From positions 1 through 33,193 of the forward strand of contig NZ_MOWM01000077.1 in NCBI RefSeq assembly GCF_016082275.1: DNA of 33,193 nucleotides, written 5' to 3'. Both the position numbers and the translations under genes were made by a program. The stretch comes from Variovorax sp. E3 (lineage in GTDB: Bacteria > Pseudomonadota > Gammaproteobacteria > Burkholderiales > Burkholderiaceae_C). This document shows, piece after piece, positions 24,474 to 31,881 of the stretch (position 1 is the first letter of the stretch; each line of letters starts with the position of its first letter). The notes below the pieces were generated by a model. That model saw only the letters and a program-made list of their open reading frames with translations, was not told where the DNA came from and made no database searches.

Positions 24474-25447
24474 ACACCACCACCCAAAAAACGCAGCCGA
24501 GCGTCTACACGCAGCAAGACCTCGAGAAGGCCGCAATGGTCGTTGGCTGGCTCGAACGCAACAACCAAAGCCGCGCCTGGCTCGCGAAGAAGGCCAGCAT
24601 GTCTGGCGGCACCGTCAGCCAGGTGCTGGCCGGCAAGTACCCGAGCAGCCCGAGCAAGCAGCTCAACCAGCTCGTGTCTGTGCTGGACACGGAGACAGAG
24701 CGCCTGGCGGACGGCACGCCCGACTACGTGAAGGGCAGCGTGCACAAGCTGCTGCAGGTTGTGTGCGACCGCACCCGCAAGCACCAGAACTTCGGCGTGA
24801 TCACGGGCTATGTTGGCGTCGGCAAGAGCCGCTTCTGCGTTGAATACCAGAAGGGCAACCCGCTGACCCTGTTGGTCGAGGTCAGCCCGAGCATGTCGCC
24901 GGGCGTGTTCATGGCGGAGCTGCTCGAAAAGCTCAACATCGCGGTGCCGGCCGGCTTGAGCGCGAAGTTCAAGGAAATCAAGCGCGTCCTCAAGGGCACG
25001 AACTACCTGATCCTGGTGGACGAGGCCGAGAAGATGAGCGCGAGCGCCCTGGAGTACCTGCGCCGCATCCGCGACACGGCCAAGGTCGGCGTGGTGCTAG
25101 TCGGCACCGAAGGGCTCACCTCGCTGATCAAGCCGCAGCACGGCCAGTTCCAGCAGATTCGCAGCCGCGTTGGCATGTGGCCCAAGACCATCGAGTCGAT
25201 CACCCGCGACGATGCCGACGACATCGTGCGCACGTCGCTGGCCGATGCGGGCGAGCTGCCCGACGATCTGCTTGAAGTGCTGTGGGCCTACTGCGACGGC
25301 AGCGCCCGCGTTCTCACCGAGAACCTGCTGCCAGCTCTGCGCGACTTCGGCATCGCTCGCGGCACGAAGCTCTCCGCCGAGCTGATGCACAGCATCGCGG
25401 CCAAGGTGCTTTTCATGGAGCGCCCGAGCGCTCAAGGGGGTAAGTGA
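24470..25447 (+). CDS. Transposition protein B (AAA ATPase)
   Basis: A 325-residue Mu B-like protein. An N-terminal helix-turn-helix (about 25-70, AWLAKKASMSGGTVSQVLAGKYPS) precedes the AAA ATPase with Walker A GYVGVGKS (113-120) and Walker B LILVDEAE (about 180). It binds target DNA, delivers it to the transposase and prevents insertion into the phage itself. It overlaps the transposase gene by ATGA. Confidence 0.93.
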   Translation: MNTTTQKTQPSVYTQQDLEKAAMVVGWLERNNQSRAWLAKKASMSGGTVSQVLAGKYPSSPSKQLNQLVSVLDTETERLADGTPDYVKGSVHKLLQVVCDRTRKHQNFGVITGYVGVGKSRFCVEYQKGNPLTLLVEVSPSMSPGVFMAELLEKLNIAVPAGLSAKFKEIKRVLKGTNYLILVDEAEKMSASALEYLRRIRDTAKVGVVLVGTEGLTSLIKPQHGQFQQIRSRVGMWPKTIESITRDDADDIVRTSLADAGELPDDLLEVLWAYCDGSARVLTENLLPALRDFGIARGTKLSAELMHSIAAKVLFMERPSAQGGK

Positions 25448-25713
25448 TGCGCAGCCCTCAAGCCTGGATCAAGCGGCGCGCCCGCAAGCTGATGGCCGCT
25501 TTCGGCGCCAAGCGCGCCAAGGCCGTGCGCTACGCCTCCGAAGACTGGAAGGCGTTCGCGGGCACATCGACGCGGACCTGTGCCGAGCTGGGCGTGTGCC
25601 AGTCGCGGCCGGAGTGCACGCGGTGTTCCGTGCCGGTCGAGGCACGCATGGCAAGCATGGAGAAGCGCGATTTCAGGCGCTTTATGACCAAGGTGAAGGG
25701 GGAAGTGGCATGA
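25447..25713 (+). CDS. Small Cys-rich early protein, unknown
   Basis: An 88-residue, strongly basic protein with CAELGVCQSRPECTRC, a possible zinc-binding knot at about residues 39-54. I do not recognise a family. It overlaps the B gene by TGATG and lies in the early operon. Confidence 0.65.
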   Translation: MRSPQAWIKRRARKLMAAFGAKRAKAVRYASEDWKAFAGTSTRTCAELGVCQSRPECTRCSVPVEARMASMEKRDFRRFMTKVKGEVA

Positions 25714-25907
25714 CGCGACTTTCGCGCCTTACCAAGGCTCTGCAGGTGATCGGCGACGTGCTGGCCGTCGCGTCCATTCTCTGGCTCGCAACCGCCGTGA
25801 CCGTGGCACTCCAGGACTACCAGGCACGCGAGGCCGAGCGGCTGGAGCGCGTGCACCTGGACGGCATGGCCGCCGGGGCCGCGCTGTGCACGAGGGCAAG
25901 CCCATGA
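25710..25907 (+). CDS. Small single-span membrane protein, unknown
   Basis: A 65-residue protein with one hydrophobic helix (about 13-34, VIGDVLAVASILWLATAVTVAL) and a charged cytoplasmic or periplasmic tail. It overlaps both neighbours by ATGA and is part of the early operon. No function can be assigned. Confidence 0.65.
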   Translation: MTRLSRLTKALQVIGDVLAVASILWLATAVTVALQDYQAREAERLERVHLDGMAAGAALCTRASP

Positions 25908-26182
25908 GCGCGCCGGATTCGGTCGGTCGCCACATCGACCACGAAACGCTCATGCTGTGGGTGGCGCTGGTGCAGGCGGGCGGCTACCGCAACCTGCGCG
26001 AGATTCGCCGCACCTGGTGCGCTGCGGCCGAGCCCGAGGCCGTCCGCGCGCGGGTGGTCCGGCTCTGCGACAACGGCATGGTGCGCGAGAAGCGCGTCGG
26101 CGGAAAGCACTCGACCTTCGGCGTCACCACGCTGTGCAGCGCGCCTCCGGGCTACGAGTACTTGATGAGGGCCAGCGCATGA
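25904..26182 (+). CDS. Small winged-helix-like early protein, unknown
   Basis: A 92-residue protein whose middle resembles a winged helix (REIRRTWCAAAEPEAVRARVVRLCDNGMVREKRVGGKHSTFGVT). It may bind DNA or RNA polymerase. Both ends overlap neighbours by ATGA. No family is assigned with confidence. Confidence 0.6.
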   Translation: MSAPDSVGRHIDHETLMLWVALVQAGGYRNLREIRRTWCAAAEPEAVRARVVRLCDNGMVREKRVGGKHSTFGVTTLCSAPPGYEYLMRASA

Positions 26183-26853
26183 GCACGCCGAGCCTTACCA
26201 ACGTCTGCGTGGTCTGCGGTGCCGAGGAAAGCCTCGACGCGCTGCTGATGCGGATGATCGACGACACAGAGGTGCGCAACCTGATCGCGGACGTGATCGC
26301 ATTGAGCTTGCCTGTCGGCAAGGACGTGCTGCGCTACCTGCGGCTGCACAAGCCGGCCAAGCAGCGCCTGCGCCTGACCACCGTGCGCAAGCTGCTCGCG
26401 GAGCTGGTGCCCGACATCCAGCGCCTTGCCATCGAGCGCAAGGGCCGCGTGTGGGTCGTGTCCGGCGACATGTGGACGGCCGCATTTCAGGCGGTCTTCG
26501 ACGCGGACAAGAGAGGCTCGCTCACCTTGCCGCTGGAAGGCAACGGCTACCTGTACGGCGTGCTGACCCGCATGGCTGACCGCGAGGAAGGCGAGACCGA
26601 GCGCGAGCAGGAAAAGGTGGTGCGGCAGCGCGTCGCCCAGCCTGGAGAACGCACGCTCGAAGACCTGGTCACGGAGGGTCTTGCGGGCCAGCCGGCCGCG
26701 CAGGCCGCCCACGCCGCACTCACGTCGCAAGGCGCTACGCCAGACCCCGAGGCTGCGGAAAAGGCGGCCCTCGCAGCAGACATCAGGCGCCGCCTGGCCG
26801 CCGACCTGGCAGCGCGGAAAGCGCGCCAGCAGACCGCCGAGTCGCCCGAGTGA
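26179..26853 (+). CDS. Early phage protein, unknown, Cys-pair N-terminus
   Basis: A 224-residue protein. The first 15 residues contain CVVCG; the middle (about 40-120) is helical with PVGKDVLRYLRLHKPAKQRLRLTTVRKLLAELVPDIQR; and the C-terminus is Ala/Arg/Glu-rich and probably disordered. Proteins of this kind occur after the B gene in BcepMu-like phages. No function is known. Confidence 0.65.
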   Translation: MSTPSLTNVCVVCGAEESLDALLMRMIDDTEVRNLIADVIALSLPVGKDVLRYLRLHKPAKQRLRLTTVRKLLAELVPDIQRLAIERKGRVWVVSGDMWTAAFQAVFDADKRGSLTLPLEGNGYLYGVLTRMADREEGETEREQEKVVRQRVAQPGERTLEDLVTEGLAGQPAAQAAHAALTSQGATPDPEAAEKAALAADIRRRLAADLAARKARQQTAESPE

Positions 26854-26902
26854 GCAACACCCCCACACAACGCAGGTTTCAACAAGCGAAGAAGGAAGCG
26901 AA

Positions 26903-27520
26903 ATGACAGAACAAACCATCCCTGCCGGCTACTGGAAAGACGCCAACGACGCGCTCATTCCCGTGTCGAAGATCAAGCCCATCGACAAGGATCGGCACGC
27001 GGTCGTGAGCGAGCTGTGTGAACAAGCACGCAAACAGAGCGCCGTCCTGTTCGGCTTCAAGCTGGCCGCCATGAACGCGGTCCACGAGTTCATCGAGCGC
27101 AGTCTCTCCGCCTACGACGTGAAGCCCGGCGGCAAGAAGGGCAACGTCACGCTCGTGAGCTTCGACGGCAAGTTCAAGGTCGAGCGCCGCATGCAGGACA
27201 CCATCACGTTCGATGAGCGGCTTCAAGCCGCCAAGGCGCTGATCGACGAATGCATTCAGCTGTGGAGCAAGGGTAGCAACGCGAACATCAAGGCGCTGGT
27301 GAACGATGCGTTCCAGGTCGACCAGCAGGGAAAGATCAGCACCGCCCGCGTGCTGGGCCTGCGCCGCCTCGACATCGCCGACGAGAAGTGGCAGCAGGCC
27401 ATGAAGGCCATCAGCGACAGCATGAAGGTCGCCAGCACGAAGCCCTACATCCGTTTCTATGAGCGCGACGACGCCACGGGCGAGTACTCGCCGATCAATC
27501 TGGACGTGGCGGCGGTATGA
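26903..27520 (+). CDS. DUF3164 protein
   Basis: A 205-residue DUF3164 protein, common in the early operons of Mu-like phages. It starts IPAGYWKDANDALIPVSKIKP and carries the typical KFKVERRMQDTITFDERLQAAKALIDECI. The role is unknown. AAGGA lies 8 bases before the ATG at 26903. Confidence 0.88.
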   Translation: MTEQTIPAGYWKDANDALIPVSKIKPIDKDRHAVVSELCEQARKQSAVLFGFKLAAMNAVHEFIERSLSAYDVKPGGKKGNVTLVSFDGKFKVERRMQDTITFDERLQAAKALIDECIQLWSKGSNANIKALVNDAFQVDQQGKISTARVLGLRRLDIADEKWQQAMKAISDSMKVASTKPYIRFYERDDATGEYSPINLDVAAV

Positions 27521-27762
27521 AGAACGACGCACGCGAGCGGCCCCTGAAGCTGCAACTCAACAACTCAGGCGCTTGGAAGGACGTCGTGCACTTCGACGGC
27601 GCCGATGAGACCGAGGCCGAGCGCGTCCTCGAAGCCGCGACGACCCTAGGCGATCTGGACACCGGCAACGTGACGTTCCGTGTCGTGACCGAGGACGCGT
27701 ACCCGGAAGTGGTCACGAGCTGGAGCAAGCACTTCGGCTGGCGAACGGCCGTGCCGCGCTGA
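27517..27762 (+). CDS. Small early protein, unknown
   Basis: An 81-residue acidic protein overlapping DUF3164 by ATGA. It contains LKLQLNNSGAWKDVVHFDGADE and a tail with SWSKHFGW. No family is recognised. It is the last gene before the terminator at 27811. Confidence 0.65.
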   Translation: MKNDARERPLKLQLNNSGAWKDVVHFDGADETEAERVLEAATTLGDLDTGNVTFRVVTEDAYPEVVTSWSKHFGWRTAVPR

Positions 27763-27810
27763 ACACGATTTCTCCCTGATCAAGACCGGCCGGGCCGGCA
27801 ACTGATCTTT

Positions 27811-27840
27811 CCCTCGGCGCTTCGGTGCCGAGGGCTTTTC
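27811..27840 (+). terminator. Intrinsic terminator inside the early region
   Basis: CCCTCGGC (27811-27818) pairs perfectly with GCCGAGGG (27827-27834) around GCTTCGGT, followed by CTTTTC. It lies between the DUF3164 block and the gene starting at 27882, so downstream genes need either readthrough or their own promoter. Confidence 0.75.
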
Positions 27841-27881
27841 CTAAAGCGTCGGCTGTCGGCGCTTCATGAAAGGACCGAACC

Positions 27882-28382
27882 ATGCTCCCGTTGATGACAG
27901 AAGCCGATCTACGGCACCTTGCGAACACCAGCGCGCCGATCACCGACCAGGAACGCGCACAAGCCGCTGACAACATCCGCACGCTGCTCGTGACCGTCAA
28001 GCGGCAGTCGAACGAGCTGGCGCAGATGCTGCTCGGCCAGCGCTACCCGTTCGACCTGGTCGCCCATCTGAACAGGCAGCGCGAGTTCTCCGCGATCACC
28101 TTCGGCCCCGGCGTGCGCACGGCCGGCGTGGTGGACCACATCCGCAAGGAACTGGCCGAGATCGAGGGCGAGCCGTTTGATGTGCGCGAGTGGATCGACG
28201 TCGTCTTGTTGGCGTTCGACGGCGCCTGGCGCACGGGTGCGACGCCCGAGCAGATCGTGCACGCGCTGGTCGAGCGCCAGACCAGGAACGAAAGCCGCAC
28301 CTGGCCGGACTGGCGCACGGCCGACCTCAACAAGGCCATCGAGCACGACCGCAGCGGGGAGGCCGCAGATGCTTCGGCTTGA
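27882..28382 (+). CDS. dATP/dGTP pyrophosphohydrolase-like protein (DUF550)
   Basis: A 166-residue DUF550 protein. The core REFSAITFGPGVRTAGVVDHIRKELAEIEGEPFDVREWIDVVLLAFDGAWR holds the acidic metal-binding helices. Members hydrolyse dATP/dGTP to the monophosphates. In a phage this could alter the nucleotide pool or counter nucleotide-based defence; this is inference. AAGGA lies upstream of the ATG at 27882. Confidence 0.85.
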   Translation: MLPLMTEADLRHLANTSAPITDQERAQAADNIRTLLVTVKRQSNELAQMLLGQRYPFDLVAHLNRQREFSAITFGPGVRTAGVVDHIRKELAEIEGEPFDVREWIDVVLLAFDGAWRTGATPEQIVHALVERQTRNESRTWPDWRTADLNKAIEHDRSGEAADASA

Positions 28383-28602
28383 ATGGTTGGGCGCTGCTCT
28401 CGGCATGCTGGGCTCTCTGCTGATCGCGCTGCGCATCCCGCCCGTGTTCGGCTTCCTCGCGTTCCTCATCAGCAACGTGGCCTGGATCATCTACGCGCGG
28501 CGCAAGGGCCTGCGCGGTCTGCTGACGCAACAGGTCTTCTTCGTCGGCACCAGCCTGCTCGGCCTCTGGAATTGGCTCGTCGGGCCGTGGGTGCTGGGGT
28601 GA
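28369..28602 (+). CDS. Small membrane protein, PnuC-like
   Basis: A 77-residue protein with two to three hydrophobic helices (WLGAALGMLGSLLIAL, VFGFLAFLISNVAWIIYARRKG, VFFVGTSLLGLWNWL). It resembles part of PnuC-type nicotinamide riboside transporters but is much shorter. GGAGG lies 6 bases before the ATG at 28369, which lies inside the end of the DUF550 gene. Confidence 0.75.
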   Translation: MLRLEWLGAALGMLGSLLIALRIPPVFGFLAFLISNVAWIIYARRKGLRGLLTQQVFFVGTSLLGLWNWLVGPWVLG

Positions 28603-28607
28603 ACAGC

Positions 28608-29030
28608 ATGTCAAACGTTTCCAGCATCAACGCCGCCCCGAAGGCGACCACCGCCGCCGCCCAGATCGTTGAACACTTCGTCATCAGGGAAGCTCAACTG
28701 GGGCGGGTTCGCGACAGCTTCCGGAGCCCGCTGAGCGGGAAGGTCGAGACCAACGCTCTTTCCGTACCCGTGCCGCTGTTGCGCGCCCTCGTGGCCGAGC
28801 ACCACGCGACTGCGCGTACCGGCCGGGCGGTGCTGCGCAGCGAGGTGGTCGTGTGGACACCGGTCGAAGATGGCCTGCCGGATGCAGACCTGACCGTGAA
28901 CATCATGCTCACCGCGGAATCGGATGAGCCCATCTGGCTCGGCTACTACGACGGCGAGATGTGGCGCGACATCGAAGGGATGCCCGTGGACGTGGTGGCC
29001 TGGTCACCGATGCTGAAGGGCATGGCATGA
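28608..29030 (+). CDS. DUF551-like early protein
   Basis: A 140-residue protein. Its C-terminal part (about 82-138) has the DUF551 pattern WTPVEDGLPDADLTVNIML ... WLGYYDGEMWRDIEGMPVDVVAWSPM. The N-terminal part is helical. A GTG at 28599 overlapping the preceding stop (GTGA) is an alternative start. The function is unknown. Confidence 0.75.
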   Translation: MSNVSSINAAPKATTAAAQIVEHFVIREAQLGRVRDSFRSPLSGKVETNALSVPVPLLRALVAEHHATARTGRAVLRSEVVVWTPVEDGLPDADLTVNIMLTAESDEPIWLGYYDGEMWRDIEGMPVDVVAWSPMLKGMA

Positions 29031-29536
29031 ACGCGCCCGAGTTCGTGAGCAAGAAGCCCTTCCCAAAGTCCCCGGCTCGGGTCAGCTCGTGGGACGCCAC
29101 GCGCAAGCGCGAGCTGGGCCTGATCCACATGGCGAAGGCGCACCTCGGCCTGAGCCGCGAGGACTACGAGTTCGTGATCCGCGAGGTCACCCGGACGAAC
29201 AAGACCAGCTCGGCCGACCTGACCGATGCGGAGCGCAACACGCTGCTGCAGCACTTCAAACGCATGGGCTTCACTGTGAAGCCCAAGGCCGACGCCGCGC
29301 GCCCGCTGCCGGGCCCGCAGCACCGCAAGCTGCGCGCCCTGTACTACACGCTGGCCGACGCTGGGGCAGTCGTGCGGCCGGTCAGCCCGATGGCCTGCGA
29401 CCAGGCCGTCGAGACCTGGGCGAAGCGCCAGCTCGGCACGCTCGACGCGCTGCGCTTCGCTTCGTCCGATCAACTCAACAAGCTCATCGAAGAAATGAAG
29501 AGCTGGGCGCGCCGCGTCACTGCAAAGACTGTTTGA
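29027..29536 (+). CDS. gemA: Regulatory protein GemA (gp16, DUF1018)
   Basis: A 169-residue GemA/gp16 protein with the DUF1018 features RKRELGLIHMAKAHLGLSREDYEFVIREVT and later LRALYYTLADAGAVV. In Mu it modulates host gene expression and DNA supercoiling during early growth. The ATG overlaps the previous stop (ATGA). It immediately precedes the mor gene, as in other Mu-like phages. Confidence 0.88.
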   Translation: MNAPEFVSKKPFPKSPARVSSWDATRKRELGLIHMAKAHLGLSREDYEFVIREVTRTNKTSSADLTDAERNTLLQHFKRMGFTVKPKADAARPLPGPQHRKLRALYYTLADAGAVVRPVSPMACDQAVETWAKRQLGTLDALRFASSDQLNKLIEEMKSWARRVTAKTV

Positions 29537-29537
29537 A

Positions 29538-29741
29538 ATGACCTTCAAGGCACCACCGTTCATCATCCGGCCCGAGGCACTGCCGCTCGCCATCCGGGAG
29601 CTGGCGCAGGCGATTGGCGACAGCGATGCGTTGCGCTTCATCGGTCAGCACGGTGGTGCGCGGGTGAAGGTGCCGAGGGTCGTGGACTTCAACGACCCGC
29701 TGCATGTTGGACTCAGTGCGGAGGCTACGAGAAGCTCGTGA
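29538..29741 (+). CDS. mor: Mor activator, N-terminal part (frame broken)
   Basis: This encodes the first part of a Mor-type activator: LPLAIRELAQAIGDSDALRFIGQHGGARVKVPR followed by DFNDPLHVGLSAE, matching the dimerisation half of the family. After that the frame runs into a short, unrelated end and stops at 29741. Adding one G near 29723 (GAGGCTACG to GAGGGCTACG) joins it to the next frame as AEGYEKLVKYYGG. It is either inactivated or mis-sequenced. Confidence 0.75.
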   Translation: MTFKAPPFIIRPEALPLAIRELAQAIGDSDALRFIGQHGGARVKVPRVVDFNDPLHVGLSAEATRSS

Positions 29742-30034
29742 AGTACTACGGCGGCGACGCCCTCGACGTGCCAAAGGGCGACGCCTACCTGCGCGAGCTG
29801 CGCCACGAGCAGGTGCGCCAGTGCCGCGAACAGGGCATGACGATGGACGAGACCGCCGAAGCGACCGGCTACACGCGGCGCCATGTCATGAACATCCTTG
29901 GCGGTCACGGCCAGGCCGGCGATACTTTGACCATCGACATGTTCGCGGGGTCGGATGTGGAGCCCGATGCAGAGCCCGAATTGGCCGGCCGGCAGCTTGC
30001 AGACCCATTCGGACGATCCGGCCGCCGGTCCTGA
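29738..30034 (+). CDS. mor: Mor activator, C-terminal part with helix-turn-helix
   Basis: This is the second half of the Mor-type protein: KYYGGDALDVPKGDAYLRELRHEQVRQCREQ, then the helix-turn-helix MTMDETAEATGYTRRHVMNILGG, then an acidic tail. The nominal GTG start at 29738 overlaps the previous stop, but the true product is probably the two frames joined. Mor activates the middle/late switch in Mu. The tail is longer than in Mu Mor. Confidence 0.75.
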   Translation: MKYYGGDALDVPKGDAYLRELRHEQVRQCREQGMTMDETAEATGYTRRHVMNILGGHGQAGDTLTIDMFAGSDVEPDAEPELAGRQLADPFGRSGRRS

Positions 30035-30047
30035 GAAACGGGAAGGC

Positions 30048-30086
30048 GTTCAAAACCGCCGCAAACCCGTTCAAAACGGCCGCAAA
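30048..30086. repeat. 21-base direct repeat after mor
   Basis: GTTCAAAACCGCCGCAAA (30048-30065) recurs as GTTCAAAACGGCCGCAAA (30069-30086), 17 of 18 bases identical. It lies between the mor stop and the protease operon, in what is otherwise noncoding sequence. Confidence 0.6.
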
Positions 30087-30109
30087 GGCCGCTCCCCCTA
30101 CATCGGGGT

Positions 30110-30146
30110 GCCCTAAGGCCTAAAGCGCCTTCTAGGGCCTGATTTT
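30110..30146 (+). terminator. Possible terminator at the end of the early operon
   Basis: GCCCTAAGGC (30110-30119) pairs with GCCTTCTAGGGC (30127-30138) with a 2-base bulge, followed by CTGATTTTC. It would separate mor transcription from the protease operon. The T-run is weak. Confidence 0.4.
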
Positions 30147-30169
30147 CAAACCAGCTTTTCTGCGCGCTT

Positions 30170-30190
30170 GGTGAAGCGTTTCACCCTGAC
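30170..30190 (+). promoter_or_regulatory. Late-gene element, copy 3
   Basis: GGTGAAGCGTTTCACC followed by CTGAC on the plus strand, about 30 bases before the likely protease start at 30221. It is the same element as copies 1 and 2, here pointing toward the protease and capsid genes. Confidence 0.7.
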
Positions 30191-30220
30191 TGCGCACGCA
30201 TGCGTCGGCAAAGTGCGGGC

Positions 30221-31432
30221 ATGCCTAAAGCCGCACCTCCCGCCAAGACCTCGACCCCGCCCAACACCATGACCGGCCTTGCGGGCTGGGTCGAGGTCTT
30301 CAAGGCGGGCGACCACATCGACAGCAAGGGCCGTCAGATCAGCTTCAGCCAAGCTGACCTCGACGAGATGATCGCCAACCACGAACTGGGCGCCGCGCCC
30401 GCCGTGCTCGGCCACCCGAAGAAACACGAGACCGTCGAGGAAAAGACGGGCGCTCCGGCTTACGCCTGGACGCAAGCCTACAAGCGCGAAGGCGACGTGC
30501 TCTTCGCCCAGTTCGCCGACATCAATCCGGCATTCGAGGCCGGTGTGAAGTCGAAGGCCTACCGCAACCGCTCGCTCAGCGTATTCAAAGACCCGCAGCA
30601 CGGCTGGCGCGTGCGGCATGTCGGCTGGCTCGGCGCGGAGCCGCCCGCCATCGAGGGCCTCGCTCCCGTCGAGTTCGCGGGCAACGCATCCGAGAGCTTC
30701 GAGTTCAGCGCGCCGGGCTACAGCCTGGTGTGGGGCCTGGAGTCCGTCGCCAAGCTGCTGCGCGGTCTGCGCGACCGGGCCATCGAGAAGGACGGCCTGG
30801 AAGAGGCCGACCGCGTCCTGCCGCAGTGGCAGATCGATAGCGCGATGGAGGCCGCCGCGCGGGCCCGCACCGAGTTCCAAGAGGCCGACGACACCGGCCG
30901 ACTCTTTTCTCAATCCGACAACCCTGGAGGTTCCATGTCGATTACCCCCGAGCAGCTCGAAGCTGCAGTAGCAAAAGCCCGCAAGGAAGAAGCCGATAAG
31001 GCCAAGGCCGACTTCGCCTCGAAGGATGCTGAGCTGATCCTGCTCAAGGGCCAGCGCCAGACCGAACGCATCGGCGCACAGATCAAGGGCTGGAAGGCCG
31101 AGGGCAAGGTGCTGCCCGCCGAAGAGCACGGCCTGGCCGAGTTCATGGCGAACCTCGAAGACGCGGGCGCCGAGTTCACGTTCAGCGCCAGCGACGGCAA
31201 GGAAGCGAAGAAGACCCCTTCGCAGTTCTTCGCCGAATTCATGGCGGCCCGTGCGCCCGTGGTCAAGCTGGGGAAGAGCGGCAAGACCGACGACCCGGGC
31301 CCGGGTGTCGACAAAACCAACGCCCGCGCCATCGCGGCAGCAGCTGCGGAGTTCCAGGCGTCGGAAGAAAAGGCCGGCCGCGAAATCTCCATTGAAGCGG
31401 CGGTCGAACGCGTCACCCGCGACCAGGCCTGA
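30221..31432 (+). CDS. Prohead protease (Mu I-like) fused to scaffold
   Basis: A protein of about 403 residues. The N-terminal half is the Mu I-type capsid protease (GWVEVFKAGDHIDSKGRQISFSQADLDEMIANH, then APAVLGHPK and YRNRSLSVF). The C-terminal half is a charged scaffold (MSITPEQLEAAVAKARKEEADKAKADF). It cleaves scaffold and capsid during head maturation. No start has a good ribosome site: ATG 30221 is used, with ATG 30200 and ATG 30269 as in-frame alternatives. The element at 30170-30190 lies just upstream. Confidence 0.87.
   Translation: MPKAAPPAKTSTPPNTMTGLAGWVEVFKAGDHIDSKGRQISFSQADLDEMIANHELGAAPAVLGHPKKHETVEEKTGAPAYAWTQAYKREGDVLFAQFADINPAFEAGVKSKAYRNRSLSVFKDPQHGWRVRHVGWLGAEPPAIEGLAPVEFAGNASESFEFSAPGYSLVWGLESVAKLLRGLRDRAIEKDGLEEADRVLPQWQIDSAMEAAARARTEFQEADDTGRLFSQSDNPGGSMSITPEQLEAAVAKARKEEADKAKADFASKDAELILLKGQRQTERIGAQIKGWKAEGKVLPAEEHGLAEFMANLEDAGAEFTFSASDGKEAKKTPSQFFAEFMAARAPVVKLGKSGKTDDPGPGVDKTNARAIAAAAAEFQASEEKAGREISIEAAVERVTRDQA
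30935..31432 (+). CDS. Scaffold protein from internal start (Mu Z-like)
   Basis: An in-frame ATG at 30935 has GGAGG 5 bases upstream and begins MSITPEQLEAAVAKARKEE, giving a 165-residue helical, charged scaffold. In Mu, gene Z starts inside gene I in the same way. This nested start is strongly supported by the ribosome site, so protease and free scaffold should both be made. Confidence 0.75.
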   Translation: MSITPEQLEAAVAKARKEEADKAKADFASKDAELILLKGQRQTERIGAQIKGWKAEGKVLPAEEHGLAEFMANLEDAGAEFTFSASDGKEAKKTPSQFFAEFMAARAPVVKLGKSGKTDDPGPGVDKTNARAIAAAAAEFQASEEKAGREISIEAAVERVTRDQA

Positions 31433-31470
31433 ACCACGGGCCACCTTCCCTCAACTACCGGAGCAATCAA

Positions 31471-31830
31471 ATGGGCATCAACAGTCTTTTCCGTGGCCGC
31501 GTGGCCGAAGCCGCGATTGCGGCATTCCTGATCATCAAGGGCGGTGCCGCCGCGAACAGTTGCGTCGTGGCGGCGGGCCCGGCCGACAAGCTTCTCGGCA
31601 CCAGCGACGAGCTGGACCACGTCATCGGCGAAGTCGTGGACATGGCTGTCGGCCCTGTGCCCTTCGTGCGCCTGGGCGCCACCGTGGCGGCGGGCGATGC
31701 ACTGACCAGCGACGCCACCGGCCGAGCCGTCGCGACCACGACCACAGGCCACCGAATCATCGGCTTCGCCGAGGCCGGCGGCGTTGTGAACGACGTCATC
31801 ACCTACCTGCGCGCGCCCGGCGTGATCTGA
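31471..31830 (+). CDS. Capsid decoration (cement) protein, DUF2190-like
   Basis: A 119-residue protein with the small beta-rich layout of DUF2190/capsid cement proteins (VPFVRLGATVAAGDALTSDATGRAVA, then HRIIGFAEAGGVVNDVITYLRAPG). It should stabilise the capsid surface. GGAG lies 8 bases before the ATG. Confidence 0.82.
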   Translation: MGINSLFRGRVAEAAIAAFLIIKGGAAANSCVVAAGPADKLLGTSDELDHVIGEVVDMAVGPVPFVRLGATVAAGDALTSDATGRAVATTTTGHRIIGFAEAGGVVNDVITYLRAPGVI

Positions 31831-31881
31831 CCTGCCCCAACGAAGCAACCGCACCAGCTCGCCTCCATCACAGGAACTGCA

